NCBI GenBank assembly: GCA_959019775.1
Contig: CAUEPS010000011.1
Coordinates: 4,085 to 68,084, forward strand
Reading direction: 5' to 3'
DNA: 64,000 nt
Source: an uncultured Collinsella sp.
Lineage (GTDB): Bacteria > Actinomycetota > Coriobacteriia > Coriobacteriales > Coriobacteriaceae
In this document: piece by piece, positions 34,778 to 44,158 of the stretch
Position numbering within the stretch: position 1 is the stretch's first letter
How the letters are laid out: each line of letters starts with the position of its first letter
The notes under the pieces: model-generated
What the model saw: the letters and a program-made list of their open reading frames with translations, nothing else
Databases searched by the model: none
Told to the model about the DNA's origin: nothing
Program-made: the position numbers and the translations under genes

Positions 34778-35977
34778 ATGGCTTTCTCCACGAGCTTCAT
34801 ACCGTACTTTTGCGTGGCGGTCGCGGCTTTTATCACGACCTTCCTTGCGGTGCCCCTGGTCAAGCGCCTGGCAATCAAGCTCGACGCCGTCGACTATCCT
34901 TCCAAGCGCCGCATCAACACTAAACCCATCCCGCGCATGGGCGGCACGGCGGTCTTTTTGGGCCTCGTCGTCGCCTGCATCGTGCAGATCCTGGGCACCT
35001 GGTACCTGGGCTGGCCGCCCGTTTTGGTACCGCACCCGCGCCTTCACATCAGCTACCCCGTGCTGGCACTCTCCTTTACCGTGATCTTTGCGACCGGCGC
35101 GATTGACGACGTCTTCCAGCTCAAGCCCAAGCAAAAGCTGGCCGGCCAGGTGCTCGCCGCGCTCATCGCCTGCATCGGCGGCTTAAAAATCGGCGTCATC
35201 ATCAACCCGTTTGCCCCCGGCGAGATCATGCTTGGCTGGCTCGCCTACCCCATCACCGTGATCTACCTGGTGGCGTTCACCAACATCATCAACCTCATCG
35301 ACGGCCTCGACGGCCTGGCCACGGGCATTTGCGGCATCGCATCGTTCACCATGTTCACGATGGCCATGCTTTCGGGCCGTATCGACGCCGCCGCGCTCTC
35401 CATCGCGCTCTTTGGCTCGTGCGTGGCTTTTCTGCATTACAACTTCAACCCCGCGAGCATCTTCTTGGGCGACTCGGGGTCGCTGCTGCTGGGCTTCGCT
35501 TTGGGCTCCATCTCGCTGCTCAACGTGAGCCGCACCGCCGCGCTCACCTCGCTCATCATCCCGCTCATCGTGGCAGGCGTGCCCATCATCGACACGTTCA
35601 GCGCCATCGTGCGTCGCAAGCGCGCCCACATTAGCATCGGGCAGGCCGACAAGGGCCACATCCACCACCGCCTGATCCAAGAGGGCTACAACCAAAAGCA
35701 GGCCGTGCTGCTCATTTACGCCTGGTGCATCATGCTTTCGGCCGGCGCCGCCGCAATCAATCAGGTCGAGGTGCCCACGCGCGTGCTCATCTTTGTCGTG
35801 CTCGCCATTGGCTCGACGGCCTTCGCCAAGCACCTGCACCTGTTTGAGCCCGTCCTGCGCCACCATTACAACAAGCGCACACACGAGGACGAGCTGGTAA
35901 CCCCCGACGACCCCGCTTTTAAGCAGGAGGAGCAAGCAGCCGAAGAACGTAAAGAAGAGCGCCACCACAAGCTCTAG
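34778..35977 (+). CDS. Undecaprenyl-phosphate sugar-1-phosphate transferase (WecA/TagO type)
   Basis: This 399-residue integral membrane enzyme has ten or eleven segments and belongs to the MraY/WecA/TagO family, which transfers N-acetylhexosamine-1-phosphate to undecaprenyl phosphate to start wall-linked glycans. Catalytic and metal motifs are present: GAIDDVFQLKPKQKLAGQ, NLIDGLDGLATG, FLGDSGS and the cytosolic HIHHRL. The C-terminal tail of about 40 residues is highly charged. The start is unsure: the ATG at 34778 gives a normal N-terminus but lacks a good ribosome site, while a TTG at 34724 would add 18 residues. Confidence 0.88.
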   Translation: MAFSTSFIPYFCVAVAAFITTFLAVPLVKRLAIKLDAVDYPSKRRINTKPIPRMGGTAVFLGLVVACIVQILGTWYLGWPPVLVPHPRLHISYPVLALSFTVIFATGAIDDVFQLKPKQKLAGQVLAALIACIGGLKIGVIINPFAPGEIMLGWLAYPITVIYLVAFTNIINLIDGLDGLATGICGIASFTMFTMAMLSGRIDAAALSIALFGSCVAFLHYNFNPASIFLGDSGSLLLGFALGSISLLNVSRTAALTSLIIPLIVAGVPIIDTFSAIVRRKRAHISIGQADKGHIHHRLIQEGYNQKQAVLLIYAWCIMLSAGAAAINQVEVPTRVLIFVVLAIGSTAFAKHLHLFEPVLRHHYNKRTHEDELVTPDDPAFKQEEQAAEERKEERHHKL

Positions 35978-36137
35978 GATAAGCTGCCGAGGATGTGCCC
36001 AGATGCCGCTGGCCAAGCGCAGCCCGACGCCCATCGCGCTAGCCGCCTCCCCCCCCCCCGCCCCTCGCCTACTTACGCCCTGACCCTCCAATAAACGCGT
36101 TATCATCTTGACCCATGAACATACGTAAGGAGCAATC

Positions 36138-37187
36138 ATGCCAAACGAGAACAGCTACGAAGTCGCGCTGCAAAAGAGCAACGCCATTCGCGAGGGCCTG
36201 GCCAAGACGCCCGAGAAGTTCACCATGCTTACCGGCGACCGCCCCACCGGACGCTTGCACCTGGGTCATTACTTCGGCACCCTCAAGGGCCGCGTAGAAC
36301 TGCAGAACATGGGCGCCAAGACCAACGTGCTCATCGCCGACTACCAGGTCATCACCGACCGCGACACCACCGAGCATATCCAGGACAACGTGTACAACAT
36401 GGTCATGGACTACCTTGCCTGCGGCATCGACCCCGACAAGACCATGATCTACGCGCACTCCGCTGTGCCCGCCGCAAACCAGCTCATGCTGCCGTTCCTG
36501 TCGCTGGTGTCCGAGGCCGAGCTGGCGCGCAACCCCACGGTCAAGGCCGAGATGGAGGCCTCGGGCCATGAGCTTACCGGCCTTCTGCTCACCTACCCGG
36601 TGCACCAGGCCTGCGACATTCTGTTCTGCAAGGGCAACGTGGTGCCAGTCGGTCGCGATCAGCTGCCGCACATCGAGCTCACCCGCACCATCGCACGCCG
36701 CTTTAACAACCGCTACGGCAAGGTATTTCCCGAGGTCGAGGCGCTGCTGTCCGAGACCCCGCTGCTGCCCGGCCTTGACGGTCGCAAGATGAGCAAGAGC
36801 TACGGCAACGCCATCAATATTTCGATGACCGCCGAGGAGACGGCCAAGCGCATCAAGAAGAGCCAGACCGACTCCGAGCGCATGATCACGTTCGATCCCG
36901 AGAACCGCCCCGGCGTATCCGGTCTGCTTTCGACGGCCGCCATCTGCACCGGTCGTTCCGAGGTCGAGATTGCCGAGGAGATCGGCATGGGCGGCTCCGG
37001 CCAGCTCAAGAAGTACGTGACCGAGGCCGTCAACGAGTACTTCGCCCCGATCCGTGAGCGTCGCCAGCGCTACGAAAACGACCTAGATTACGTCAAGGAC
37101 GTGCTGCACGAGGGCAATCGCCGCGCCAACGAGATCGCCGAGCAGACCCTGGCCGAGGTTCAGGACGCCATGGGCATGGTGTACTAG
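36138..37187 (+). CDS. trpS: Tryptophanyl-tRNA synthetase
   Basis: TrpS, 349 residues, charges tRNA-Trp. The class I signatures are GRLHLGHYFG (HIGH form) near residue 38 and KMSKSYGN in the C-terminal half. The length is normal, and the ATG follows GTAAGGAGC. It stands alone, 160 bases after the WecA/TagO-like gene; that gap contains a run of nine or more C residues (near 36050). I looked for a T-box leader and saw none. Confidence 0.96.
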   Translation: MPNENSYEVALQKSNAIREGLAKTPEKFTMLTGDRPTGRLHLGHYFGTLKGRVELQNMGAKTNVLIADYQVITDRDTTEHIQDNVYNMVMDYLACGIDPDKTMIYAHSAVPAANQLMLPFLSLVSEAELARNPTVKAEMEASGHELTGLLLTYPVHQACDILFCKGNVVPVGRDQLPHIELTRTIARRFNNRYGKVFPEVEALLSETPLLPGLDGRKMSKSYGNAINISMTAEETAKRIKKSQTDSERMITFDPENRPGVSGLLSTAAICTGRSEVEIAEEIGMGGSGQLKKYVTEAVNEYFAPIRERRQRYENDLDYVKDVLHEGNRRANEIAEQTLAEVQDAMGMVY

Positions 37188-37239
37188 GCAAAGCGCTTTC
37201 GCACAACATAGACGGTGAGGCTGAATCCTCACCGAAACA

Positions 37240-37281
37240 GGAACAGGCCCGCTGGCAGTTAGTTGCCAGCGGGCCTGTTCC
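37240..37281. terminator. Very stable hairpin after trpS
   Basis: GAACAGGCCCGCTGGCA and its inverted copy pair perfectly around GTTAGT, over about 17-18 positions. A smaller hairpin GGTGAGG/CCTCACC lies just before it. No T-run follows on the plus strand, so termination is plausible but not certain. Nothing else is seen up to 37465. Confidence 0.6.
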
Positions 37282-37465
37282 CGAAGTACACCGTTGAATC
37301 GCACAGAGGGGAGGGATGCGAATCAAACTCAACAGGGCAGGCTTTTTCATCGCCTATTGCCTGCTCCGTTGCTGAAACCAATATAGTTCACCATGGTTTA
37401 CTTTCTGGCGAGAATATACGCCAACACATCGTCTCCATAAGTTAACCCCGGTAAACCTACAACGT

Positions 37466-37506
37466 AAAACCACCGCAAAGGGGACAGGCACCTTTGTGGT
37501 GGTTTT
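37466..37506. repeat. AAACCACC palindrome (family 2), copy 1
   Basis: AAAACCACCGCAAAGG and CCTTTGTGGTGGTTTT enclose GGACAGGCA. It lies 17 bases past the MGMT-like stop and could terminate that gene. It is inverted relative to copy 2. Confidence 0.85.
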
Positions 37507-37522
37507 GGCCACGGCAGAGCAG

Positions 37523-37843
37523 TTAGAGCCCTACTGGCCAGCGACAGGCGGCCAAGTCGACGTGCATGGGATCGGTAAACGTCACGCCCTCCCCCATTAA
37601 GAGCTCACGCTGAGCATCGGGGCCGCCAAAAGCAAAACCCTCGCATATGCGCCCGTCGGCAAACACCACACGATGGCAGGGAATCTGACCAGGGCGCGGA
37701 TTGCTGTGCAGCGCATACCCCACGTACCGCGCACATCGTGGACGACCGGCAAGCAGCGCCACCTGACCATACGTGGCGACCATCCCCTCGGGAATCTGCT
37801 CGACCACCTCGTACACACGCTCAAAAAAGCCCTCAGATGCCAT
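37523..37843 (-). CDS. MGMT-family alkyltransferase-like protein, C-terminal domain only
   Basis: This 106-residue protein consists of the DNA-binding and active-site domain of O6-alkylguanine DNA alkyltransferases. ATYGQVALLAG begins the helix-turn-helix, and PCHRVV (C56) is the alkyl-acceptor site. Because the cysteine is kept, it is closer to a true transferase than to the alkyltransferase-like proteins that carry tryptophan, though it lacks the N-terminal domain. It may repair O6-alkylguanine or flag it for excision repair. Family 2 palindromes flank it in inverted orientation. Confidence 0.85.
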   Translation of the reverse strand: MASEGFFERVYEVVEQIPEGMVATYGQVALLAGRPRCARYVGYALHSNPRPGQIPCHRVVFADGRICEGFAFGGPDAQRELLMGEGVTFTDPMHVDLAACRWPVGL

Positions 37844-37872
37844 CGCATGCTCCTTTCAACCGGAACCAGCAT

Positions 37873-37912
37873 AAACCACCACAAAGGTGCCTGTCCCCTT
37901 TGTGGTGGTTTT
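37873..37912. repeat. AAACCACC palindrome (family 2), copy 2
   Basis: Arms AAACCACCACAAAGG and CCTTTGTGGTGGTTT enclose TGCCTGTCC. It lies 10 bases past the DegV stop codon, upstream of the MGMT-like gene. Confidence 0.85.
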
Positions 37913-37922
37913 GACCGGATAG

Positions 37923-38777
37923 TTAGTTGGCGGGGCGGAAGAAGGCTACGGCTACGGCGCCGGGACCCACGTGGGTGCCGATGGTGGCGCCAATGGTGTG
38001 GATGGGCAGCTCGTTCTCGGCATGGCCGGCCCACAGCGCGGCGCTGTCCTCGATATACTTCTTGAGCACCGCGTCCGAAAGACCCGTATAACCAAGCGCC
38101 AGCGGCATGGAGAAGTCGACGCCGCCCGCCTGTTCGACCTTCTGGTTCAACAGGTTTCGACCGTTTTTGGAACCGCGCGCCTTGCCCAACTGCACGATGA
38201 GGCCGTCCTCGGCGGCCACGACCGGCTTCACGTTGAGCAGCGTACCCACAGCGCCCGCCGCAGCAGACAGGCGGCCGCCGCGCACCAGGTATTCCAGCGT
38301 CTCGAGCAGGCCGATAACCACCACGCGGTCGCGCACGGCCTCGACCGCCGTCGCGATCTGGGCCGCACTACGGCCCTCGTCCACCAGGCGCAGCGCATAT
38401 TCGACCAGCACGCGCTCGCCCAAGGTGACGTTATTGCTGTCTACCACGTACACGTCGCCGCCCGGCGCCTCGGCAAGTGCCGTACGAGCGCTCTGATTGG
38501 TGCCCGAAAGCTTGGCGCCCACGGTAATAATCACCGCCTCGTCGCCGGCCTCACGCGCCTCAGCAATCGCCTGCGAAAAGGCGTACGGGTTGACCTGGCC
38601 GGTCTTCGGCAGCTCGTCGCGCTCCACGAGCATCTCGTAAAAGCGCTGGTGATCGATGTCGACGCCATCCATGTACACGTCGGAGCCAAAGGTGACGGAC
38701 AGCGGCAGAACACGCAGAGCGGGGTGCTCAGCCGGCGTCATATCGCTCGCGGAATCGGTAATAATACGAATGGACAT
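37923..38777 (-). CDS. DegV-family fatty-acid-binding protein
   Basis: This 284-residue protein has the DegV fold with the opening IITDSASDMTP and the lipid-head-group contact block KTGQVNPYAF. Members such as FakB bind a fatty acid and present it to the kinase FakA; whether this one does so is not shown, and no fakA is adjacent. The ATG at 38777 follows AAAGGA. It lies downstream of the MarR gene on the same strand, with about 120 bases between. Confidence 0.88.
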   Translation of the reverse strand: MSIRIITDSASDMTPAEHPALRVLPLSVTFGSDVYMDGVDIDHQRFYEMLVERDELPKTGQVNPYAFSQAIAEAREAGDEAVIITVGAKLSGTNQSARTALAEAPGGDVYVVDSNNVTLGERVLVEYALRLVDEGRSAAQIATAVEAVRDRVVVIGLLETLEYLVRGGRLSAAAGAVGTLLNVKPVVAAEDGLIVQLGKARGSKNGRNLLNQKVEQAGGVDFSMPLALGYTGLSDAVLKKYIEDSAALWAGHAENELPIHTIGATIGTHVGPGAVAVAFFRPAN

Positions 38778-38896
38778 AGCAAATCCTTTCTTGCGCAGAC
38801 CTCGCGCGGGGAATTTTGACAGCAATGCCCCTGCACGGTAGACGCGCTCAAACGGGACGATGCAGTTGTTAATGGGAAGCAAATGCCTTGGCGGTC

Positions 38897-39346
38897 TTAG
38901 ATCTCACGCAGGGTGTTGAGAATCGTACGCAGCGACGCGTACATCTGCTCGCGCTGCTCCACGCCCATGGCCTTACCGGTGGTGTCGAGCACTTCGCGAA
39001 TGATGCGATCGGCCTCGCTCATGCTCTCGCCGCCCAGGGCAGTCAGGCGCACCGGGGCACGGTACTTGACGGCCGCATCGCCCGAATCATCGACCTCGAC
39101 GTAGCCGCCCTCCTCCAGGTGTGCCAGTGTGCGCGAAACGGCGGCACGGGTAACGCCGGCCATGCGGGCGAGGTCGGCGCCAGTCAGGCCGTCCTTGCTG
39201 CGCTCAAGATAGTACAGGCACATGACGTCGGAGCCCTTGAGGCCCAGCCTTGCACCTTCGGACGTCTTGATGCGCTGAATCTCCTTGTAGAGGCCGCTGA
39301 TCAGTCCGACAAAGTCCTCAAAACGTGTCTCGTCGTTCCACTGCAT
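38897..39346 (-). CDS. MarR-family transcriptional regulator
   Basis: This 149-residue winged-helix protein has the recognition region LTGADLARMAGVTRAAVSRTLAHLEEGGYV followed by a wing with YRAPVRLTALG. MarR proteins repress nearby genes and respond to small ligands. The adjacent DegV gene on the same strand is the likeliest partner, and MarR-DegV pairing could link fatty-acid sensing with uptake, but this is inferred. The ATG at 39346 is preceded by AAAGG at a good distance; a GTG four codons earlier overlaps that site. Confidence 0.85.
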   Translation of the reverse strand: MQWNDETRFEDFVGLISGLYKEIQRIKTSEGARLGLKGSDVMCLYYLERSKDGLTGADLARMAGVTRAAVSRTLAHLEEGGYVEVDDSGDAAVKYRAPVRLTALGGESMSEADRIIREVLDTTGKAMGVEQREQMYASLRTILNTLREI

Positions 39347-39450
39347 GGTGACGACCACCTTTCGCTTACATGATGCTAACGGGTAAACATCTTAGCCGCA
39401 TGTCCGAACCCCCGTACCCAAATATCCCAATTGTTAACCCATCAACATAA

Positions 39451-39489
39451 AAACCACCACAAAGGGGACAGGCACCTTTGTGGTGGTTT
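39451..39489. repeat. AAACCACC palindrome (family 2), copy 3
   Basis: Arms AAACCACCACAAAGG and CCTTTGTGGTGGTTT enclose GGACAGGCA, as in copy 1. It lies 27 bases past the B3/4 stop codon and is inverted relative to copy 4. Confidence 0.85.
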
Positions 39490-39515
39490 GGGACATCAAT
39501 AGGTTCTAGGCGCCG

Positions 39516-40235
39516 CTACAGCTCCACGCAGGGATTGTCGCGGGTTACAAGCGTCTTAACGACGACCGTCGCTCCCAGATAGCGCTCAAGCAGCTCGGAC
39601 AAGCGATCGATGGCAGCCTGGCAATCCCCCATCCGCTCGGGCTCCACGCACTCAATCGCCAGAAATGCGTCCGCCGAATCATCGGACAGCGCCGTGCGAA
39701 CGCCATCGCGCCAGTTCCAGCAACGGCAGACGGCGCCGGCATCATCGATATAGGCAAGCTCACCGGGCAGCGTCGGATCATCCGTCTCCTCGCCAAGCGG
39801 CAAGAACGCGTCGCCGCCGTCGGTCACCGCCAGGCGCAGATTGCCCTCAATAGCATGCAAATCCTCACCGCCAACGGGCAACGCATAAGTCAACGAAATC
39901 GTGTTGTAGATATCCACCGCCGGCGTGATGTGGCCGACCGGCTTGCCTTTGAGCACGCGCTTGAGCAGGTTCTCAACTGAGCAACGCGCGCCCTTTTTAG
40001 TCTTGAACAGCCGGTACGCGTCACGCCAAGCCTTAACCGGCGCATTCTCGCTGATAGTATCGCTGGTCAGATGACGCTCCGCGTCGATATTGGCGCGGTC
40101 GAGCAACGCCGCAATCGCATCCACGTCCTCTTGAGGAATCTGAGCCGCGGGCTTCATGCCCTTCACAACCACAACGCCGACCGCTGCCCGCGGAAACAGC
40201 TCCCAGAATGAATCCTCGGCAATAAAGCTCTTCAT
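39516..40235 (-). CDS. B3/4 domain protein (tRNA-editing-like)
   Basis: This 239-residue protein is a free-standing B3/4 domain, the fold used for editing in the phenylalanyl-tRNA synthetase beta subunit. The block NLLKRVLKGKPVGHITPAVDIYN and the later GGEDLHAIEGNLRLAVTDGGDAF are typical. Free-standing members may hydrolyse mischarged tRNA or related aminoacyl esters; the substrate is unknown. The ATG at 40235 follows GAAGGGAGAG. Family 2 palindromes flank it as an inverted pair. Confidence 0.85.
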   Translation of the reverse strand: MKSFIAEDSFWELFPRAAVGVVVVKGMKPAAQIPQEDVDAIAALLDRANIDAERHLTSDTISENAPVKAWRDAYRLFKTKKGARCSVENLLKRVLKGKPVGHITPAVDIYNTISLTYALPVGGEDLHAIEGNLRLAVTDGGDAFLPLGEETDDPTLPGELAYIDDAGAVCRCWNWRDGVRTALSDDSADAFLAIECVEPERMGDCQAAIDRLSELLERYLGATVVVKTLVTRDNPCVEL

Positions 40236-40401
40236 ACGCTCTCCCTTCATTGTGCGCGCCCGAGCGAGGGCACCTAAAAAGCGCCCTTACGACGGCCACC
40301 TTCAAAGTCCTACGGTGCCGCCACAAGAGCGCTTACGCTGCCCCCATCCGGAGAAGGGGGCGATATGTCAGGCGTATTGTAACCTGAGTCATCCGCGCGA
40401 G

Positions 40402-40440
40402 CAAAACCACCACAAAGGTGCCTGTCCCCTTTGTGGTGGA
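40402..40440. repeat. AAACCACC palindrome (family 2), copy 4
   Basis: Arms AAAACCACCACAAAGG and CCTTTGTGGTGG enclose TGCCTGTCC. It lies 18 bases past the pckA stop codon. Confidence 0.85.
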
Positions 40441-40458
40441 TATGGACTCGCGGCGACG

Positions 40459-42129
40459 CTAGTGGCGGAGTCCCAGCAGGCCGCGGCCGCGATGACGGGC
40501 CTCGGCGGGCACCTGAGCGTGCGGGCCGGCGGCCTTTACGGACTCGGGCAGATGCGAGTACTTCTTCTCGAAGTTCTCCTCGAACATCACGGCCAGGTTG
40601 TGCGCTGCCTCGTCGTAGCGCACGGTGCTCTGCCAGTACTGGCGCGGCACCAGGATGCCGTCGGGCACACCGTGGCACGTAGTGGGAATGTCAACATTAA
40701 AGATATCGTCGTGCACAAACTCGCTGTCCTCGATGGTACCGTCGAGGGCGCGAGCGACCAGCGAGCGCGTGTAGGCAAGCTCGATGCGATGACCCACGCC
40801 GTAACCGCCGCCAATCCAGCCGGTGTTGACCAGGTAGACGCGCGTGCGGCCGTCGGCGATGCGCTCGCCGAGCATCTTAGCGTAGACCATGGGGTCGAGC
40901 GGCATAAACGGCTCGCCAAACAGCGAGGAGAACGTGGGCGTGGGCTCGGTGACGCCGACCTCGGTGCCGGGGATCTTGGCAGTGAAGCCCGTCACAAAGT
41001 GGTACATGGCGGCGTCGGCCGTCAGGCGCGAGATGGGCGGCAACACGCCAAAGGCGTCGCAGGTCAAAAACAGCACGACGCTCGGGGTGGTACCCATGCC
41101 CTTGGTCCACGCGTTGGGGATATGCTCGACGGGGTAGGCCACGCGCGTATTGTGCGTGATCGAGACGTCGTCGTAGTTAGGCTTGCGATTCTCATCGAGT
41201 ACCACGTTTTCACAGATGGCGCCAAAACGAACGGCGTTGAAGATCTCGGGCTCGTGGAACGCGTCCAGGCCCTCGCACTTGGCGTAGCAGCCGCCCTCGA
41301 CGTTAAAGATGCCCATATCGGACCAGCCGTGCTCGTCATCGCCGATCAGCAGGCGCGTGGGATTGGCCGAAAGCGTGGTCTTGCCGGTGCCGGACAGGCC
41401 AAAGAACACCGCGGTCTCGTGCGTGACGGGATCCATGCTGGCGGAGCAATGCATGGGCAGCACGTCGTCCTCGACGGGCAGCAAGTAATTCATGACACTG
41501 AAGATGGACTTTTTGATCTCGCCGGAGTAGCCAGTGCCAGCGACCAGAATCACGCGCTCCTGGAAGTTGATGACCACGGCGGCGCTGGAGTTGAGGCCCT
41601 TGATGGCGGGGTCACACTGGTAACCTGGCGCCGCGAGCACGCAAAAGTCCGGCTCACCGGTGCGCGCGATTTCGCGAGCGAGCGGACGGGCGAGCATTTG
41701 CTTAATGAAGAGCGCCTGGCTGGCACGCTCGCAGGCGACGAGCAGGCGACGCGTATGGTTGCGGTCGGCGCCGGCCATACCGCGAGTGACGAACACGTCG
41801 CGCTCGTTGAGATAGTCAACGATGCCGGCCTTGATAGCCTCGTAGCTCTCGGCGGAAAGCGGGCGGTTGACGGCACCCCAGGCAATCTTGTCGTGCACAT
41901 CGGGCGTGTCGACGATAAAGCGGTCGTTGGGCGAACGTCCAGTACGCTCCCCCGTCTCGATCACCAGTGCGCCGTTGGAGGCCATGCGGCCTTCGTTGCG
42001 GCGGATGGCATGCTCGACGAGCTCGGCTGCCGGCAGGTCAACCAGCAGGCGGGGCTGTTTCTCGGCAGGGTCTTCGACCAGCGTAATGCCAAAGTTGGAC
42101 AGAACTTCTGCAGGGGTAACACCAGGCAT
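40459..42129 (-). CDS. pckA: Phosphoenolpyruvate carboxykinase (ATP)
   Basis: This 556-residue ATP-dependent enzyme interconverts oxaloacetate and phosphoenolpyruvate. The nucleotide loop is GLSGTGKTTLS, preceded by the kinase-1a region with MHCSAS, and the metal site includes the DDEHGW segment. In fermenting gut bacteria it often runs toward oxaloacetate to make ATP. The ATG at 42129 follows AAAGGAGG; the longer frame adds 38 unlike residues. It is a single gene, with a family 2 palindrome as the only terminator-like structure. Confidence 0.96.
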   Translation of the reverse strand: MPGVTPAEVLSNFGITLVEDPAEKQPRLLVDLPAAELVEHAIRRNEGRMASNGALVIETGERTGRSPNDRFIVDTPDVHDKIAWGAVNRPLSAESYEAIKAGIVDYLNERDVFVTRGMAGADRNHTRRLLVACERASQALFIKQMLARPLAREIARTGEPDFCVLAAPGYQCDPAIKGLNSSAAVVINFQERVILVAGTGYSGEIKKSIFSVMNYLLPVEDDVLPMHCSASMDPVTHETAVFFGLSGTGKTTLSANPTRLLIGDDEHGWSDMGIFNVEGGCYAKCEGLDAFHEPEIFNAVRFGAICENVVLDENRKPNYDDVSITHNTRVAYPVEHIPNAWTKGMGTTPSVVLFLTCDAFGVLPPISRLTADAAMYHFVTGFTAKIPGTEVGVTEPTPTFSSLFGEPFMPLDPMVYAKMLGERIADGRTRVYLVNTGWIGGGYGVGHRIELAYTRSLVARALDGTIEDSEFVHDDIFNVDIPTTCHGVPDGILVPRQYWQSTVRYDEAAHNLAVMFEENFEKKYSHLPESVKAAGPHAQVPAEARHRGRGLLGLRH

Positions 42130-42271
42130 GGGGCCTCCTTTAAAAACGCAACACGTGGACGCGGCGCGCACTTTACTCACGTAAAGCCCGTTGTACCCGA
42201 TATGCAAAAACGTTTTTGCGGCAACGGCGAAGCGCCCGCTCAACGGTCAAAAATCGCACGCAAGCGGCCTA

Positions 42272-42407
42272 GTCATTTGGGACGTTCTTAAACGACTAGT
42301 CGTTGGGGACACTCTTGAACAGGCAACAGCCAAGGAGTGTCCCCAGATGCCGGCACTTAGGGACGTTCCTAAAGTGCCGGCACATAAGTAATGTCCCCAA
42401 GTGCCGA
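42272..42407. repeat. GGGAC-type repeats: TTCTTAAACG block and family 3, copy 2
   Basis: GGGACGTTCTTAAACG with GGGGACACTC (42280-42316) matches the block at 21299. From 42330 the family 3 repeat follows with AAGGAGTGTCCCCA, TGCCGGCAC, AAGTGCCGGCAC and a further AAGTGCCG. It ends at the stop codon of the lactate permease. Confidence 0.75.
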
Positions 42408-43979
42408 CTACAGCGGCAAGCCTTGGCCGAGCATGGCGATGGCGCTCATGAGGACCAGCATGCCGGCGGCGTAGGGCAGCACTGCGCCCAGGAGCTCGGC
42501 ATCCTTACCGCGCACGTGAACGGCGGCAAGACCGATGGCGAGGGTCTGTGGCGAGATCATCTTACCGGCGGCGACGCCCAGGGCGTTCAGCGCGACCATC
42601 CAGTAGTCACTCACGCCCAGCGCCGTAGCCGCCTGGCTCTGGATGGGACCAAACAGCATGCCCGAGGACGTGCCCGAACCGGTCACGAACGCACCGACGG
42701 CACCGATCCACGGAGCCAGAATCGGGTACAGCCCACCGGCGACGGCGATGCAGAACGCGCTGATCGACGAAACCATGCCCGCATAGCCCATCACCTTGGC
42801 GCAGCCCAGCACCGAAAGCATCGTAATTACCGTCGGCATCATCTGCTTGACGGTCGCGGCCAGCACCTCGCCCATCAGACGCGGCGAAGCGCCCTGAATC
42901 GCACCGCCGATAAACGCGGCCAGGAAGATCCAAACACCCGGCGTGTTGATCCACGAAAACGTAAGCGTACCGGGGTTCTCGCCGCAATACACCTGCACGT
43001 GGCTCGCAAACGGCGCGAGCGCGGCGTGCACGACGGGAACCAGGTTGGAGGTACCCAGCAGCAGTACAAAAATCAGAATGAAGCACGACCAGGCCGAAAG
43101 CGCCGATTTAACGGTGAGCTGTTCGCCGGCCTCGATATTCATATGGAAGCGCGCGTCCAAATGCCCCGACTTCTCGGCACGCATGGCGAGCACGGCAGTC
43201 AGCGCAAGTGACACGATGGAGCCCACGACTACGGCAAGCTCGGGACCCACAAACATGGCAACGACCAGGGCCGCACCGACAAAGGACACACCGGAAAGCA
43301 GTGCCACGCCGGCAACGCCGTGCAGACGCTCGGCAACGCTTGCAACATTGCCCTGGTCATCGGCAACACGACCCGCAACCAGCACAATAAGCAGCGGCAT
43401 CACCACAAAGAAGGGTGCGAGCTGCACCAGCTGAACGGTCGCCAGATGCAGGGAATCCAGACCCACCAGGTCGGCAACGGACACTGTGGGGATGCCGATG
43501 GAGCCGTAGGGCGTGGGCACGCCGTTGGCCAGCAGGCAGATCAGCACGGCAGGCACTGCCTCAAAACCAAGGCCCGCGAGCATGCCGGCGGGAATGGCAA
43601 CAGCGGTACCAAAGCCGGCCATCCCCTCCATAAAGCCACCGAAACACCAGGCCACGAGCAGCGCCAACAGACGGCGGTCGCTGCTGATGGAGGTGATCAT
43701 GCTGCCGATCACGTCCATGGCGCCCGTGCGCACACACAGGTTATACGTAAACACCGCGGCGATAATCACGAGCACGATGGGCCACAGGGCCATCAAAAAG
43801 CCCTCAAGCGAGGCCGTGGCTATCTGCGCCGCCGGCAAATGCCACCACGCATAGGCGAGCACGCACGAAAGAACAAACGAACCGATGGCGGCCTTCCAAG
43901 CTGGCCATTTAAAGCACAGCAGCATCACGACGAGCCAGATGATGGGCACAAGAGCCAGCAAAAACGCGGCGACATCCAT
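42408..43979 (-). CDS. L-lactate permease (LctP family)
   Basis: This 523-residue membrane protein has about 13-14 segments and the LctP pattern, including FGGFMEGMAGFGTAVAIPAG, PTPYGSIG and GSGTSSGMLFGPIQ. The family moves L-lactate, D-lactate or glycolate with protons. No lactate dehydrogenase gene is adjacent, so direction and substrate are inferred. The ATG at 43979 follows AAGGAG. It is divergent from the flippase-like gene, and the 180-bp gap contains a TTGAAC/GTTCAA dyad near 44083. Confidence 0.9.
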   Translation of the reverse strand: MDVAAFLLALVPIIWLVVMLLCFKWPAWKAAIGSFVLSCVLAYAWWHLPAAQIATASLEGFLMALWPIVLVIIAAVFTYNLCVRTGAMDVIGSMITSISSDRRLLALLVAWCFGGFMEGMAGFGTAVAIPAGMLAGLGFEAVPAVLICLLANGVPTPYGSIGIPTVSVADLVGLDSLHLATVQLVQLAPFFVVMPLLIVLVAGRVADDQGNVASVAERLHGVAGVALLSGVSFVGAALVVAMFVGPELAVVVGSIVSLALTAVLAMRAEKSGHLDARFHMNIEAGEQLTVKSALSAWSCFILIFVLLLGTSNLVPVVHAALAPFASHVQVYCGENPGTLTFSWINTPGVWIFLAAFIGGAIQGASPRLMGEVLAATVKQMMPTVITMLSVLGCAKVMGYAGMVSSISAFCIAVAGGLYPILAPWIGAVGAFVTGSGTSSGMLFGPIQSQAATALGVSDYWMVALNALGVAAGKMISPQTLAIGLAAVHVRGKDAELLGAVLPYAAGMLVLMSAIAMLGQGLPL

Positions 43980-44158
43980 GGGTAAAAAACTCCTTGGTAC
44001 CGCGCAGGCGGCATCGGGGGGTCACAAAACTTCAACAGGATACCGCACGTTTACCGACAAATTACAGCCGCCCGCCGAAATTATTGAACAACCCGTTCAA
44101 AAACACGAATGGACACCACCGCGACTATACTAGAGCGCAGTAAGAGAAAGGAACCGCC

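Noticed and set aside
35978..36137. T-box leader of trpS
   Set aside because: No specifier loop, T-box motif or terminator/antiterminator pair is seen in the 160 bases.
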